DNA of 8,110 nt, taken from Psychrobacter sp. UBA3962 (lineage in GTDB: Bacteria > Pseudomonadota > Gammaproteobacteria > Pseudomonadales > Moraxellaceae). Below the pieces are notes generated by a model, which searched no databases, was not told the DNA's origin, and saw only the letters and a list, made by a program, of their open reading frames with translations. Where the stretch lies: positions 1-8,110 of the forward strand of contig NZ_DGDC01000015.1 of the NCBI RefSeq assembly GCF_002385225.1. The letters are read 5' to 3'. Below, piece after piece: positions 1-5,713 of the stretch; position 1 is the first letter of the stretch, and every line of letters starts with the position of its first letter. Both the position numbers and the translations under genes were made by a program.

Positions 1-294
1 ATGTTTATCACCCCAGAGCAGTTTAGCTCAATGGTATTGATTGAGCCTTACGATATTGATTTGGAAGGCGATGATCGCATAAGAATGAGACCGGACTGGA
101 ACCCCAAAAAAGGCGACCTGTTTTGTTTCTTATTAAACAACCATAAGGAATACCATGAGTGCGTGGGCGTGGTTGGTAATTCATTGTTGGTGAGTCATGG
201 CCATAGGTACCTACTAAACCAAAGATTTGACCTGGAATATTTAGATGCGTTTGATGAAAGCGAAATTGAGGATGTGGAAGTACCGTACAAGTAA
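1..294 (+). CDS. Small phage protein of unknown function
   Basis: I do not recognise this 97-residue protein. It has no signal peptide or membrane segment. Residues 28-45 (Arg-Met-Arg-Pro-Asp-Trp-Asn-Pro-Lys-Lys-Gly-Asp-Leu) are followed by a hydrophobic strand-like stretch, a His/Cys-containing segment (His48, His52, Cys54) and a Val-Val-Gly-Asn-Ser turn, which suggests a small beta-rich fold. The tail (residues 79-94) is strongly acidic. The ATG is the first base of the window, so its ribosome binding site cannot be seen and a longer reading frame starting upstream is possible; Met11 is another in-frame start. It lies directly upstream of the capsid gene and is followed by an intrinsic terminator, so it probably ends an upstream head-assembly operon. 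A head-completion or capsid-accessory role is inferred from position only. Confidence 0.7.
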   Translation: MFITPEQFSSMVLIEPYDIDLEGDDRIRMRPDWNPKKGDLFCFLLNNHKEYHECVGVVGNSLLVSHGHRYLLNQRFDLEYLDAFDESEIEDVEVPYK

Positions 295-370
295 GGTTTT
301 AGACGCAATTAACCTTGTACTGGTGTTTTTCTTAACCTTTTTGATGTAAACCTGCCAGCAACACCAATTA

Positions 371-393
371 ACCGCCTTAAATGGCGGTTTTTT
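371..393 (+). terminator. Rho-independent terminator after the first gene
   Basis: A perfect 6-bp GC-rich stem, ACCGCC (371-376) with GGCGGT (383-388), encloses the 6-base loop TTAAAT. A run of six T (388-393) follows at once. This is the classical intrinsic terminator layout. It separates the small upstream gene from the capsid transcription unit and implies that a promoter for the capsid gene lies downstream of it or that read-through is partial. Confidence 0.8.
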
Positions 394-402
394 GCTATTG
401 GA

Positions 403-421
403 ACACCCCTAAAAAGGGTGT
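403..421 (+). repeat. Short inverted repeat in the capsid-gene leader
   Basis: ACACCC (403-408) pairs perfectly with GGGTGT (416-421) around a 7-base A-rich loop. No T-run follows, so it is not a second terminator. It could stabilise the 5' end of the capsid mRNA, be a protein-binding site, or be incidental. It sits 10 bases after the terminator T-run and about 70 bases before the capsid start codon. Confidence 0.4.
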
Positions 422-442
422 CTAGGCGAGTCTTAATATAAC

Positions 443-481
443 CCTATCGGATATGTTTAATTTTTTTCAATGACGATAGGA
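443..481 (+). promoter_or_regulatory. Inverted repeat overlapping the capsid gene ribosome binding site
   Basis: CCTATCG (443-449) is perfectly complementary to CGATAGG (474-480), with 24 AT-rich bases between the arms including a run of T at 461-467. The second arm contains most of the only good Shine-Dalgarno candidate for the capsid gene, AGGA at 478-481, which is 8 bases before the ATG at 490. If the hairpin forms in RNA, the ribosome binding site would be partly hidden. The large loop makes the hairpin only moderately stable, so it might respond to a binding protein or simply stabilise the message 5' end. No convincing sigma-70 promoter was found in this leader; TATAAC at 437-442 resembles a -10 box but has no matching -35. 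Confidence 0.45.
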
Positions 482-489
482 ACTCCCTT

Positions 490-2298
490 ATGAATAAAGA
501 ACAAGCCAAACAACATTTATCCGTTGTTTCTAATGAGCTTACAAAAACACGCCAGTTTATGCGTGAATTTGCTAAGTTTGATGCCAAACAATCTGACGTT
601 GCACAATTTGACTCAATGATCGCTGCTAACTCGCATGATCGTGAAATGGGATTGCAGGCCATTCCTGAGTCATTGCAAAAACTGTTAGAGGCTCAAAACA
701 TTGCAGCTACCAATGCTGGCAAGCAAGCGGTATTCGACGGATTACGTGATGGTATTGCCGAGTATAAACGTCGTAACGGCGGCGATATGCCACCAGTAGA
801 AGTTGTGCAATCAGCTTTATCAGCTGCTACCGCATTTACTGAAAACGCACATCGCGGCGATGATAATGATCCAGCGTTCGACAGCCTATCATTTAGCCAC
901 CATGAAGCGCTATCAGTAGTACCAGCTGCCGTACAAGTTGTTATTACTATGGGCATTGCAAACAGCCTACCATTAATCTCAATGCTACCTAACCCAACTG
1001 GCTCAAACGAAGTGCCTATCGTTGCTGGTGAAGGTACCGCTGGCATGGATATGGGCGTTATGCGCCGTGGTGAATTAATCGACGGTGAAAAAGCAGGCTT
1101 ACCATACTTCGATAACCGTCATCTATTGGTTATGGAGGATGCAGGCGACGGCAAATTTACCCTTGAATCTCATGTTGCGTACACCAAAGAAATTCGTGAC
1201 AACAAAACTACCAAGTTTGTTGTAGATAAAGACTCTATCAAAGCCCCATTCTTAGGCGGGCGTGTAAGTATTAAAGTTCGCGGCGTTGAAGTTGCTAACG
1301 ATAACCATCGCAGCCACCCAACTTTTGGCGGTAAGAGCACGTTACAGCCGCTTGAACCGGTTACTTTAGGCGCTGATACCTTTATCGTTAAGTCTGCAGT
1401 TGCAGACCTTGACAGCCATACAGTTGAAGTTGCGTTTGACACTACCGACGGTGCTACCCCAGGTGCAGATGAAGTAGAGGTTGAGCTAATATTTGACTAT
1501 GAGCGTAAAGACGAAAAAGGCGACTACATTTTACGTGCCCCAAGCCACGATATGCAGTTTAGCTACTATGGCGTTTACGCTTACCCAAGCCGTGCCCGTT
1601 CTACCGCTACTATCGACGCGATCACCCAGCTACAAAATGAGCTAGGTATCAACTGGTACGCAGCGGCTCAAATGTTATTTATCAACAAATACAACTTTGA
1701 GCAAAACGGCCGCTTATTACGTGGTGCAGTTAACCAGTGTTTAGCCAACCAAGAGCAGCACGTCAAAGTATTCGACGCTGATATCGCTGGCTTGACTCAT
1801 ATCAACCTAACCGATCTTTACTCAAATATCCGTGTGGTATTAGGTAAAGCACGTACTTCACTATCAACCATCACTAACACAGCTATTGGTCAGTACGACT
1901 TATACGTGTCAGACCGTGGTGCAGCGTTCTTTGAAGCTATGGGCCGTGATGACTACACTCCAACCGGCGAACAGTACGGCGATCAATACTCAATTTACCG
2001 TATTGGCCAGTTAAACACCGGTGCAAACGTTTATTACGTGCCAGCCTCTATGGGCGTGTTCAACGAAGATGAATTAACCCAAGGTGGCTATGCGTTAATG
2101 GTGCCACGTGCAACGACACCAGCCAAAGCACCATTCGTAGGTACTGTGGCAGTTCCAACTATGGTTCTAGCATCATCAGCCAATGCGTTTGAAAAAGACG
2201 TAGCGGTTTATAACCGTATGGCAGCAGAAGCTAACCCAATCCCGCGTTATCGCAATCAGTGCATGTTAATTGAATTACGCAATTTACCATCACTTTAA
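490..2298 (+). CDS. Probable major capsid protein
   Basis: This 602-residue protein most likely builds the icosahedral shell, with an HK97-type fold. The assignment rests on overall character and position, not on one diagnostic motif. Residues 1-125 are mostly helical and charged, like an N-terminal arm or scaffold-like delta region. Residues 130-185 resemble the start of a capsid body: a hydrophobic helix, then a Pro-rich turn and a Gly-rich loop. Residues about 220-350 are beta-rich and may hold an inserted domain. Residues 372-410 form a long helix like the HK97 spine helix. Residues 465-560 have the alternating strand pattern of the A domain, and the end (about 584-602) is a short basic strand. 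It is flanked by terminators on both sides and has its own leader, which fits a very highly expressed gene. Start chosen from AGGA 8 bases upstream. Another large virion protein remains possible. Confidence 0.75.
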   Translation: MNKEQAKQHLSVVSNELTKTRQFMREFAKFDAKQSDVAQFDSMIAANSHDREMGLQAIPESLQKLLEAQNIAATNAGKQAVFDGLRDGIAEYKRRNGGDMPPVEVVQSALSAATAFTENAHRGDDNDPAFDSLSFSHHEALSVVPAAVQVVITMGIANSLPLISMLPNPTGSNEVPIVAGEGTAGMDMGVMRRGELIDGEKAGLPYFDNRHLLVMEDAGDGKFTLESHVAYTKEIRDNKTTKFVVDKDSIKAPFLGGRVSIKVRGVEVANDNHRSHPTFGGKSTLQPLEPVTLGADTFIVKSAVADLDSHTVEVAFDTTDGATPGADEVEVELIFDYERKDEKGDYILRAPSHDMQFSYYGVYAYPSRARSTATIDAITQLQNELGINWYAAAQMLFINKYNFEQNGRLLRGAVNQCLANQEQHVKVFDADIAGLTHINLTDLYSNIRVVLGKARTSLSTITNTAIGQYDLYVSDRGAAFFEAMGRDDYTPTGEQYGDQYSIYRIGQLNTGANVYYVPASMGVFNEDELTQGGYALMVPRATTPAKAPFVGTVAVPTMVLASSANAFEKDVAVYNRMAAEANPIPRYRNQCMLIELRNLPSL

Positions 2299-2307
2299 TT
2301 CGATAAC

Positions 2308-2339
2308 TTAGCCATGTGACCGCCACGTTGTATGGCTAA
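2308..2339 (+). repeat. Inverted repeat just after the capsid gene
   Basis: TTAGCCAT (2308-2315) is perfectly complementary to ATGGCTAA (2332-2339), an 8-bp stem around a 16-base loop that contains a smaller possible pairing, GTG with CAC. It starts 10 bases after the capsid stop codon and ends 4 bases before the terminator stem. Without a T-run it is probably a 3' stabilising structure for the capsid mRNA that works together with the following terminator. Confidence 0.5.
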
Positions 2340-2343
2340 AACT

Positions 2344-2378
2344 GGCCTTGTTGTCTGTGGCAGCAAGGCCTTTATTTT
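2344..2378 (+). terminator. Strong rho-independent terminator of the capsid gene
   Basis: GGCCTTGTTG (2344-2353) pairs with CAGCAAGGCC (2361-2370). The stem has ten base pairs including one G-U wobble, the loop is 7 bases (TCTGTGG), and the tract TTTATTTT follows directly (2371-2378). Transcripts from the capsid gene should mostly stop here, so the capsid gene is likely a monocistronic message with limited read-through into the next gene. Confidence 0.88.
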
Positions 2379-2389
2379 GACAAAAACAT

Positions 2390-2393
2390 GAGG
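2390..2393 (+). promoter_or_regulatory. Ribosome binding site that sets the start at 2400
   Basis: GAGG at 2390-2393 lies 6 bases before the ATG at 2400. The earlier in-frame ATG at 2388 overlaps this site and has no purine-rich sequence at a useful distance upstream (the preceding bases are the terminator T-tract and ACAAAAAC). The downstream ATG is therefore the better start. Confidence 0.75.
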
Positions 2394-2399
2394 CTGATT

Positions 2400-2837
2400 A
2401 TGACAGAACCAAAACAAGTACCAGGCAATTTAGCAGATCTTGTTATCAACCCTGAGTATGCAGAAGTTGATGAAACTTATACAGTTAAAGAGCTGCAAGC
2501 AGAGCTTAAAGGCCTGGGCGTTGCTTATCGCTCAAGCGATAGTAAAGACGCTTTAATATGGCGATTTCTTGACGCTCAACAAGATGATCTTGAGCCAGTA
2601 GAAACGGAAGAGGAAGTGCAAGTAGAAGTGGAAGTAGAAGCGGAAGCGGAAGAGTTTGAGCAAATCACGGTTTATAACGATGGTGCATACAACCTTTATG
2701 AGCCACATAGCCGCACTTTGTTTTACGCTCGTGAAGAAGCTGTAATTGAACTCAAGCCAAGGGTTACTAAAGAACGAGTGTTACGCAATATCGAACAGAT
2801 CAACGCAACACGTGGAAAAGTTTTAGTAATTCGTTAA
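2400..2837 (+). CDS. Head-region structural protein with HeH/SAP-like segment and acidic hinge
   Basis: This 145-residue protein has three visible parts. Residues 27-59 (Tyr-Thr-Val-Lys-Glu-Leu-Gln-Ala-Glu-Leu, then Gly-Leu-Gly-Val, then Ser-Lys-Asp-Ala-Leu-Ile) match the helix-extended loop-helix pattern of HeH/SAP/Rho-N-like domains, common in small phage proteins encoded near the capsid gene. Residues 66-87 form a strongly acidic hinge of alternating Glu and Val/Ala. Residues 89-145 form a compact C-terminal domain with short strands and a helix, ending in a hydrophobic-basic strand. The next gene follows 56 bases downstream. A longer start at 2388 would add four residues but lacks a ribosome binding site. 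A role as a capsid decoration, head-completion or joining protein is inferred from position and architecture; no catalytic motif is seen. Confidence 0.72.
   Translation: MTEPKQVPGNLADLVINPEYAEVDETYTVKELQAELKGLGVAYRSSDSKDALIWRFLDAQQDDLEPVETEEEVQVEVEVEAEAEEFEQITVYNDGAYNLYEPHSRTLFYAREEAVIELKPRVTKERVLRNIEQINATRGKVLVIR
2598..2654 (+). repeat. Low-complexity GAAGTR/GAAGCG hexamer tract
   Basis: A tract of imperfect 6-base units such as GTAGAA, GTGGAA and GCGGAA encodes alternating Glu and Val or Ala residues (67-85) within the 145-aa protein. Repeats of this kind can change copy number by slippage in steps of two residues without shifting the reading frame, so hinge length may vary between relatives. 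Confidence 0.7.
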
Positions 2838-2845
2838 ACCCCATA

Positions 2846-2877
2846 GGCTGTGGTGCTTTGCGTCGCAGCCGTCTTTT
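2846..2877 (+). terminator. Possible weak terminator or hairpin before the sheath-like gene
   Basis: GGCTGTG (2846-2852) can pair with CGCAGCC (2864-2870) in RNA, a 7-bp stem with one wobble and an 11-base loop. The sequence GTCTTTT follows, a short and interrupted T tract. This would be a weak or partial terminator that tunes expression between the head-region gene and the following operon. It may simply be an intergenic hairpin. Confidence 0.45.
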
Positions 2878-2893
2878 GGCTAAGGGCGGCTAA

Positions 2894-4147
2894 ATGTTAA
2901 ACAGCAAGACTTTAGGACGTGCAGTAGGCATCAGCCAAGATGAAGTGTCTGGCAACACTGGCCCGAATGTGCCGTCAATCAATCCCAATGGCGTTATTGT
3001 GGGCCGTTTTAAGCGAGGCCGTACCGATAAGCCATTCAAAGTTAACTCAATAAACTACAAAGCCTTATTAGGCGAAGATAAGTCCAATCCAAGTTATACC
3101 ATCGTTGAAGATGCTTTTATCGCTGGAGCCGCTGAATTGTGGATCTTGCGTATTAGTAGGCCGATAACAAAGCTTAGTGATGGTTCGGAAGTTACAGACG
3201 GTAAAACGTTTGAGCAGATAGCATTTGAAAGTAATTTATACCCGATCCCAGTAGTTAAAGATGATATTTACCAGCCGTTAGTTGAATTGCTTGACGTTCA
3301 ACTGCAATCGCTAATCAAAAAAGCAAATGGCCTTGTTGATGCGTACTTACCTGGCATAAAGCATCTTGACGCCCAAAGGACAACATTTGGCAAGGCGTTT
3401 GCCTTTAAAGACGGTTACAAGCCTGAAATTAAGCTGCTACACAGCCATTTAGGGTCAGTGGTTAAACAGCCCGTACCAATTATAGACAGCTATAAACCTG
3501 GCGTTGAGGTGCTACCGGCATCGTTAAGCTATGGCTTTAAAGCGTTTGATTATGAGTATGGTTACAGTGCAGCAGTCGAGCAGCTAAATATTGAGCGTAT
3601 ATCCAAAATCAAAGAAAAAGATATTGACTCAAAGTACATGCCTCAAGCTGAAATACTTGATGCTCAATTATCGCAAGTGTTACAGGTTAGCAGCGTGGAT
3701 GTAGGAACAGGCATTTATACGCAAAACTATACCTTGTTAGACTTAATCATGCTGAATGTCTTGGTTGAAACAGCTATTGAGCCCGAAGCCTACCAAGCGC
3801 AATTTGAGCCTTTATCGCTAGTATTAAAACAAGTATTAAGCGTTGTTGATATCAAGGTTGATAGCGGTTACTTGCCAGCCATTGAGGTATTGAATGTTCA
3901 CTTAACGGACAAAGGCCAATACGCAACATTAAACGACGGTTATACGACTGATTTAGAGCAGCTAGATATTGAATCTATTAACTACCTTGCAGGCAGTTTT
4001 GAGCTAGATAGGGGTTATTCGGTTGAAGTTGAGATCTTAGATGCAGTCAAGGTTTATTTTGAGAAGATAGATATAAATATTTCCCAGGACGGCTATACCC
4101 CAATTATTGAGCCACTAAATATCTTTACAACACAGAGGATTGGATAA
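2894..4147 (+). CDS. Repeat protein with tail-sheath-like N-terminal domain
   Basis: Residues 1-90 resemble the N-terminal domain of phage tail sheath proteins. NGVIVGRFKRG (32-42) is followed by PFKVN (47-51), a short ALLG segment (57-60), NPS (65-67), an EDA helix (72-74), and a closing strand ELWILRI (81-87). This is the sheath order: Val-Gly-x-x-x-Arg-Gly strand, Pro-x-x-Val strand, Phe-Gly turn, helix, then Tyr-Val-Val-Arg strand. Residues 91-122 are a linker. Residues 123-417 are about twelve repeats of 24-25 residues with consensus Gly-Tyr-x-Pro-x-(Ile/Val)-Glu-x-Leu. The sheath core needed for a contractile tube is absent, so it is probably not a working sheath but an anchored fibre or baseplate-surface component. 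Ribosome binding site AAGGG at 2882-2886. The stop TAATG overlaps the next start by one base, implying coupled translation. Function is inferred. Confidence 0.8.
   Translation: MLNSKTLGRAVGISQDEVSGNTGPNVPSINPNGVIVGRFKRGRTDKPFKVNSINYKALLGEDKSNPSYTIVEDAFIAGAAELWILRISRPITKLSDGSEVTDGKTFEQIAFESNLYPIPVVKDDIYQPLVELLDVQLQSLIKKANGLVDAYLPGIKHLDAQRTTFGKAFAFKDGYKPEIKLLHSHLGSVVKQPVPIIDSYKPGVEVLPASLSYGFKAFDYEYGYSAAVEQLNIERISKIKEKDIDSKYMPQAEILDAQLSQVLQVSSVDVGTGIYTQNYTLLDLIMLNVLVETAIEPEAYQAQFEPLSLVLKQVLSVVDIKVDSGYLPAIEVLNVHLTDKGQYATLNDGYTTDLEQLDIESINYLAGSFELDRGYSVEVEILDAVKVYFEKIDINISQDGYTPIIEPLNIFTTQRIG
3260..4144 (+). repeat. Twelve-copy array encoding a 24-25-residue GYxP repeat
   Basis: Key tyrosines are at protein residues 126, 151, 175, 200, 224, 248, about 279, 300, 326, 350, 375 and 401. 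Spacing is 24-26 apart from one irregular unit around residues 270-290. Typical units read Asp-Gly-Tyr-x-Pro-x-Ile-Glu-x-Leu-(Asp/Asn)-(Ala/Ile/Val), followed by a variable stretch of about 12 residues. Copies are strongly diverged at both protein and DNA level, so the array is old and held by selection, not a recent slippage product. I do not recognise the repeat as a named family. Confidence 0.82.
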
Positions 4148-5124
4148 TGAAAACAGGTTTTGCAGGCGAGTTGCGTTGCATTGTCAAAAAAAAGGACGGC
4201 ACAACCGTTCAAGATACTGGCTACCAAAAGAATATGTTTCTTGATACGGGCCTAGATTTCTTTGGCGGTGATCATGGCGATGATATTTTTGCTTATTGCT
4301 TGGTTGGTAGTGGTAATGACGCACCGGAGGCCAGCCAAACACAGCTTATTAGCTTTGTTGATGTGCACACTTCGATAGAGGCCGAGAGTAGTGGTTCAGA
4401 GCCGTATTTATTTGGTGATGATGAATTTAAAGTATGGCGTTCTACTACCTATCGCTTTGAAGGTGCCAGCGGCGAGTCTGTTTCAGAAGTTGGGCTGGCT
4501 AGTGAGTTTGTCAGTGAAGATGACTACCATCTTTGCACCAGGGCATTAATCAAAAGCGCAGAAGGTGAGCCAATCACAATCACGCTTAAAGAAGATGAAG
4601 TGCTAGAGATCACCTACCGCATCTGGCAAATCTTTGATCTGGCAGATAAAGAGTTTTCTATCAAGATTACCGACGATATCGGAGGCGAAAAGCTTTATAA
4701 CGCTAAGTGCCGTTTAGCAGGTATCGGTGATGATGGAGCTGGCTATGAATCTAAAGTAGGCATGGTGTTTGCAGAAGATATTGAAAACGGATCAGAGTCT
4801 TATGCCGACTTCTTTTCATACGCAGGCGACATTGGTGATGTATCTAGCATGCCTAGCATTGATATGGGTGAGGCCTCTAGCGTAACCCTTAGTGATTATG
4901 TAGAAGGTACATACACGCGTGATATGAGTATCTTTTTTGGCCTAGACGATGCACGCCTTCCGGTTAGAAGCATATTAGCGCCTACCACCATGGGTAACTA
5001 TCAAATTCAGTACGGATCGCAAGATGATGACGAGCCGATCCCTAAATCTAAAAACGACACCTTGACAGTGCCAATTCGCTTTACCTGGGCGCGCTATGAG
5101 GGCGAGCTGAATGTTACCGAATAA
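4147..5124 (+). CDS. Tail-fibre-type phage structural protein
   Basis: This 325-residue protein matches, by remembered motifs, a widespread family annotated as tail-fibre-like or virion structural protein. Residues 19-39 have the Gly-Thr-(x)n-Thr-Gly-Tyr-Gln-Lys-Asn then Leu-Asp-Thr-Gly-Leu-Asp pattern. Residues 52-67 (Leu-Val-Gly-Ser-Gly-Asn-x-Ala-Pro-x-x-Ser-Gln-Thr-Gln-Leu) are the most typical segment. Residues 100-117 (Thr-Thr-Tyr-Arg-Phe-Glu then Ser-Glu-Val-Gly-Leu) and 149-158 (Glu-Asp-Glu-Val-Leu-Glu-Ile-Thr-Tyr-Arg) follow in order. The C-terminal part also fits the family: Gly-Thr-Tyr-x-Arg-Asp (254-259), Arg-Ser-Ile (274-276), Tyr-Gln-Ile-Gln-Tyr (285-289), Ile-Pro-Lys and a final Phe-Thr-Trp-Ala-Arg strand (312-316). 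It therefore looks full length and intact. Start overlaps the previous stop (TAATG) and its end overlaps the next gene by 14 bases. The molecular role is not established; tail tip or fibre base is likely. Confidence 0.78.
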   Translation: MKTGFAGELRCIVKKKDGTTVQDTGYQKNMFLDTGLDFFGGDHGDDIFAYCLVGSGNDAPEASQTQLISFVDVHTSIEAESSGSEPYLFGDDEFKVWRSTTYRFEGASGESVSEVGLASEFVSEDDYHLCTRALIKSAEGEPITITLKEDEVLEITYRIWQIFDLADKEFSIKITDDIGGEKLYNAKCRLAGIGDDGAGYESKVGMVFAEDIENGSESYADFFSYAGDIGDVSSMPSIDMGEASSVTLSDYVEGTYTRDMSIFFGLDDARLPVRSILAPTTMGNYQIQYGSQDDDEPIPKSKNDTLTVPIRFTWARYEGELNVTE

Positions 5125-5704
5125 CAAAATTAGGCGTGTTAGAAAATGGCTTGAAGATCTAAAGGAGCCAAGGGATAGAAAACACCCTGATACACGCGCG
5201 TTTTGTTTAGGCGGGGCTGATATAGGCAATACCACTCAAGGTATAACAAGTTTTGTCTGGCAGGTATGGACGGACGGTGCAGCTATCTTTTTGCAGCGTA
5301 CCGACCTGTCAAGCCCTGATAGGGTTCTAACTGACAAGGGCATAACATCGGTTTCAGTGGCTTTTGATCGCAATATGAACCTGGTAATAGCTTACCAAGC
5401 TGGCTTGGAGTCGAAGCTATGGGTGGGCCACAATGGTTCGCTTTCTGGAACTGTTACAGCCTCAATAAAAGGCAGTCAGAGCCCTATGGTGGCCTTAGAT
5501 GACAATAGATATGCAACTGATAGTACGTCTGATGTGATCTTTGCTTACGTCAAAGACTCAACGCTTTGTTGTCGATATCAGCGTGAAAAGTATAGAACAG
5601 AGCATAAGTTGCAGGTATTAGAGGGTGATACAACTTTGTATCGCATAGGCATGGGTAGGGATAATCGCTTTTTATTCCTACTACAAAAAGAAGTGAAAAA
5701 CTAA
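5111..5704 (+). CDS. Virion structural protein, beta-rich family linked to fibre genes
   Basis: This 197-residue protein matches a family of short phage virion proteins that I recognise by a conserved second half. Residues 46-62 carry the Trp-Gln-x-Trp-Thr-Asp-Gly-Ala strand. Residues 78-95 (Gly-Ile-Thr-Ser-Val-Ser-Val-Ala-Phe-Asp-Arg-Asn-Met then Ile-Ala-Tyr) and 125-133 (Pro-Met-Val-Ala-Leu-Asp-Asp-Asn-Arg) follow. Residues 140-163 (Ser-Asp-Val-Ile-Phe-Ala-Tyr-Val-Lys, then Tyr-Gln-Arg-Glu-Lys-Tyr-x-x-Glu) are the most diagnostic. The end has the Ile-Gly-Met-x-Arg-Asp-Asn-Arg-Phe-Leu-Phe pattern. Members often sit beside the 325-aa-type fibre protein, as here. The start overlaps that gene by 14 bases, with GAGGGCGAG at 5098-5106 as ribosome binding site. 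The fold appears all-beta, possibly propeller-like. No enzyme motif is seen; the exact virion location is unknown. Confidence 0.76.
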   Translation: MLPNNKIRRVRKWLEDLKEPRDRKHPDTRAFCLGGADIGNTTQGITSFVWQVWTDGAAIFLQRTDLSSPDRVLTDKGITSVSVAFDRNMNLVIAYQAGLESKLWVGHNGSLSGTVTASIKGSQSPMVALDDNRYATDSTSDVIFAYVKDSTLCCRYQREKYRTEHKLQVLEGDTTLYRIGMGRDNRFLFLLQKEVKN

Positions 5705-5713
5705 GGCGGAAAT

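Noticed and set aside
414..442. Sigma-70-like promoter with TATAAC at 437-442
   Set aside because: The -10-like hexamer fits, but the bases about 17 upstream (AAGGGT) bear no resemblance to a -35 box, so the match is not convincing in AT-rich DNA.
444..1442. Reverse-strand open frames at 444-662, 693-1046 and 1170-1442
   Set aside because: They lie opposite the capsid gene, have biased low-complexity composition (Ser/Ala/Leu/Thr-rich) and no initiation signals; the plus-strand gene explains the sequence.
3260..4144. Diversity-generating retroelement variable region in the repeat protein
   Set aside because: There is no reverse transcriptase, no near-identical template repeat and no adenine-specific variation between copies in the window; the repeats are ordinary diverged tandem units.
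2894..4147. Functional tail sheath protein
   Set aside because: Only the N-terminal domain resembles a sheath. The rest is a repeat array without the C-terminal sheath core, so contraction function is unlikely.
4975..5235. Reverse-strand open frame of 86 codons across the junction of the 325-aa and 197-aa genes
   Set aside because: It runs antisense to two genes with recognisable family motifs and has no support of its own.
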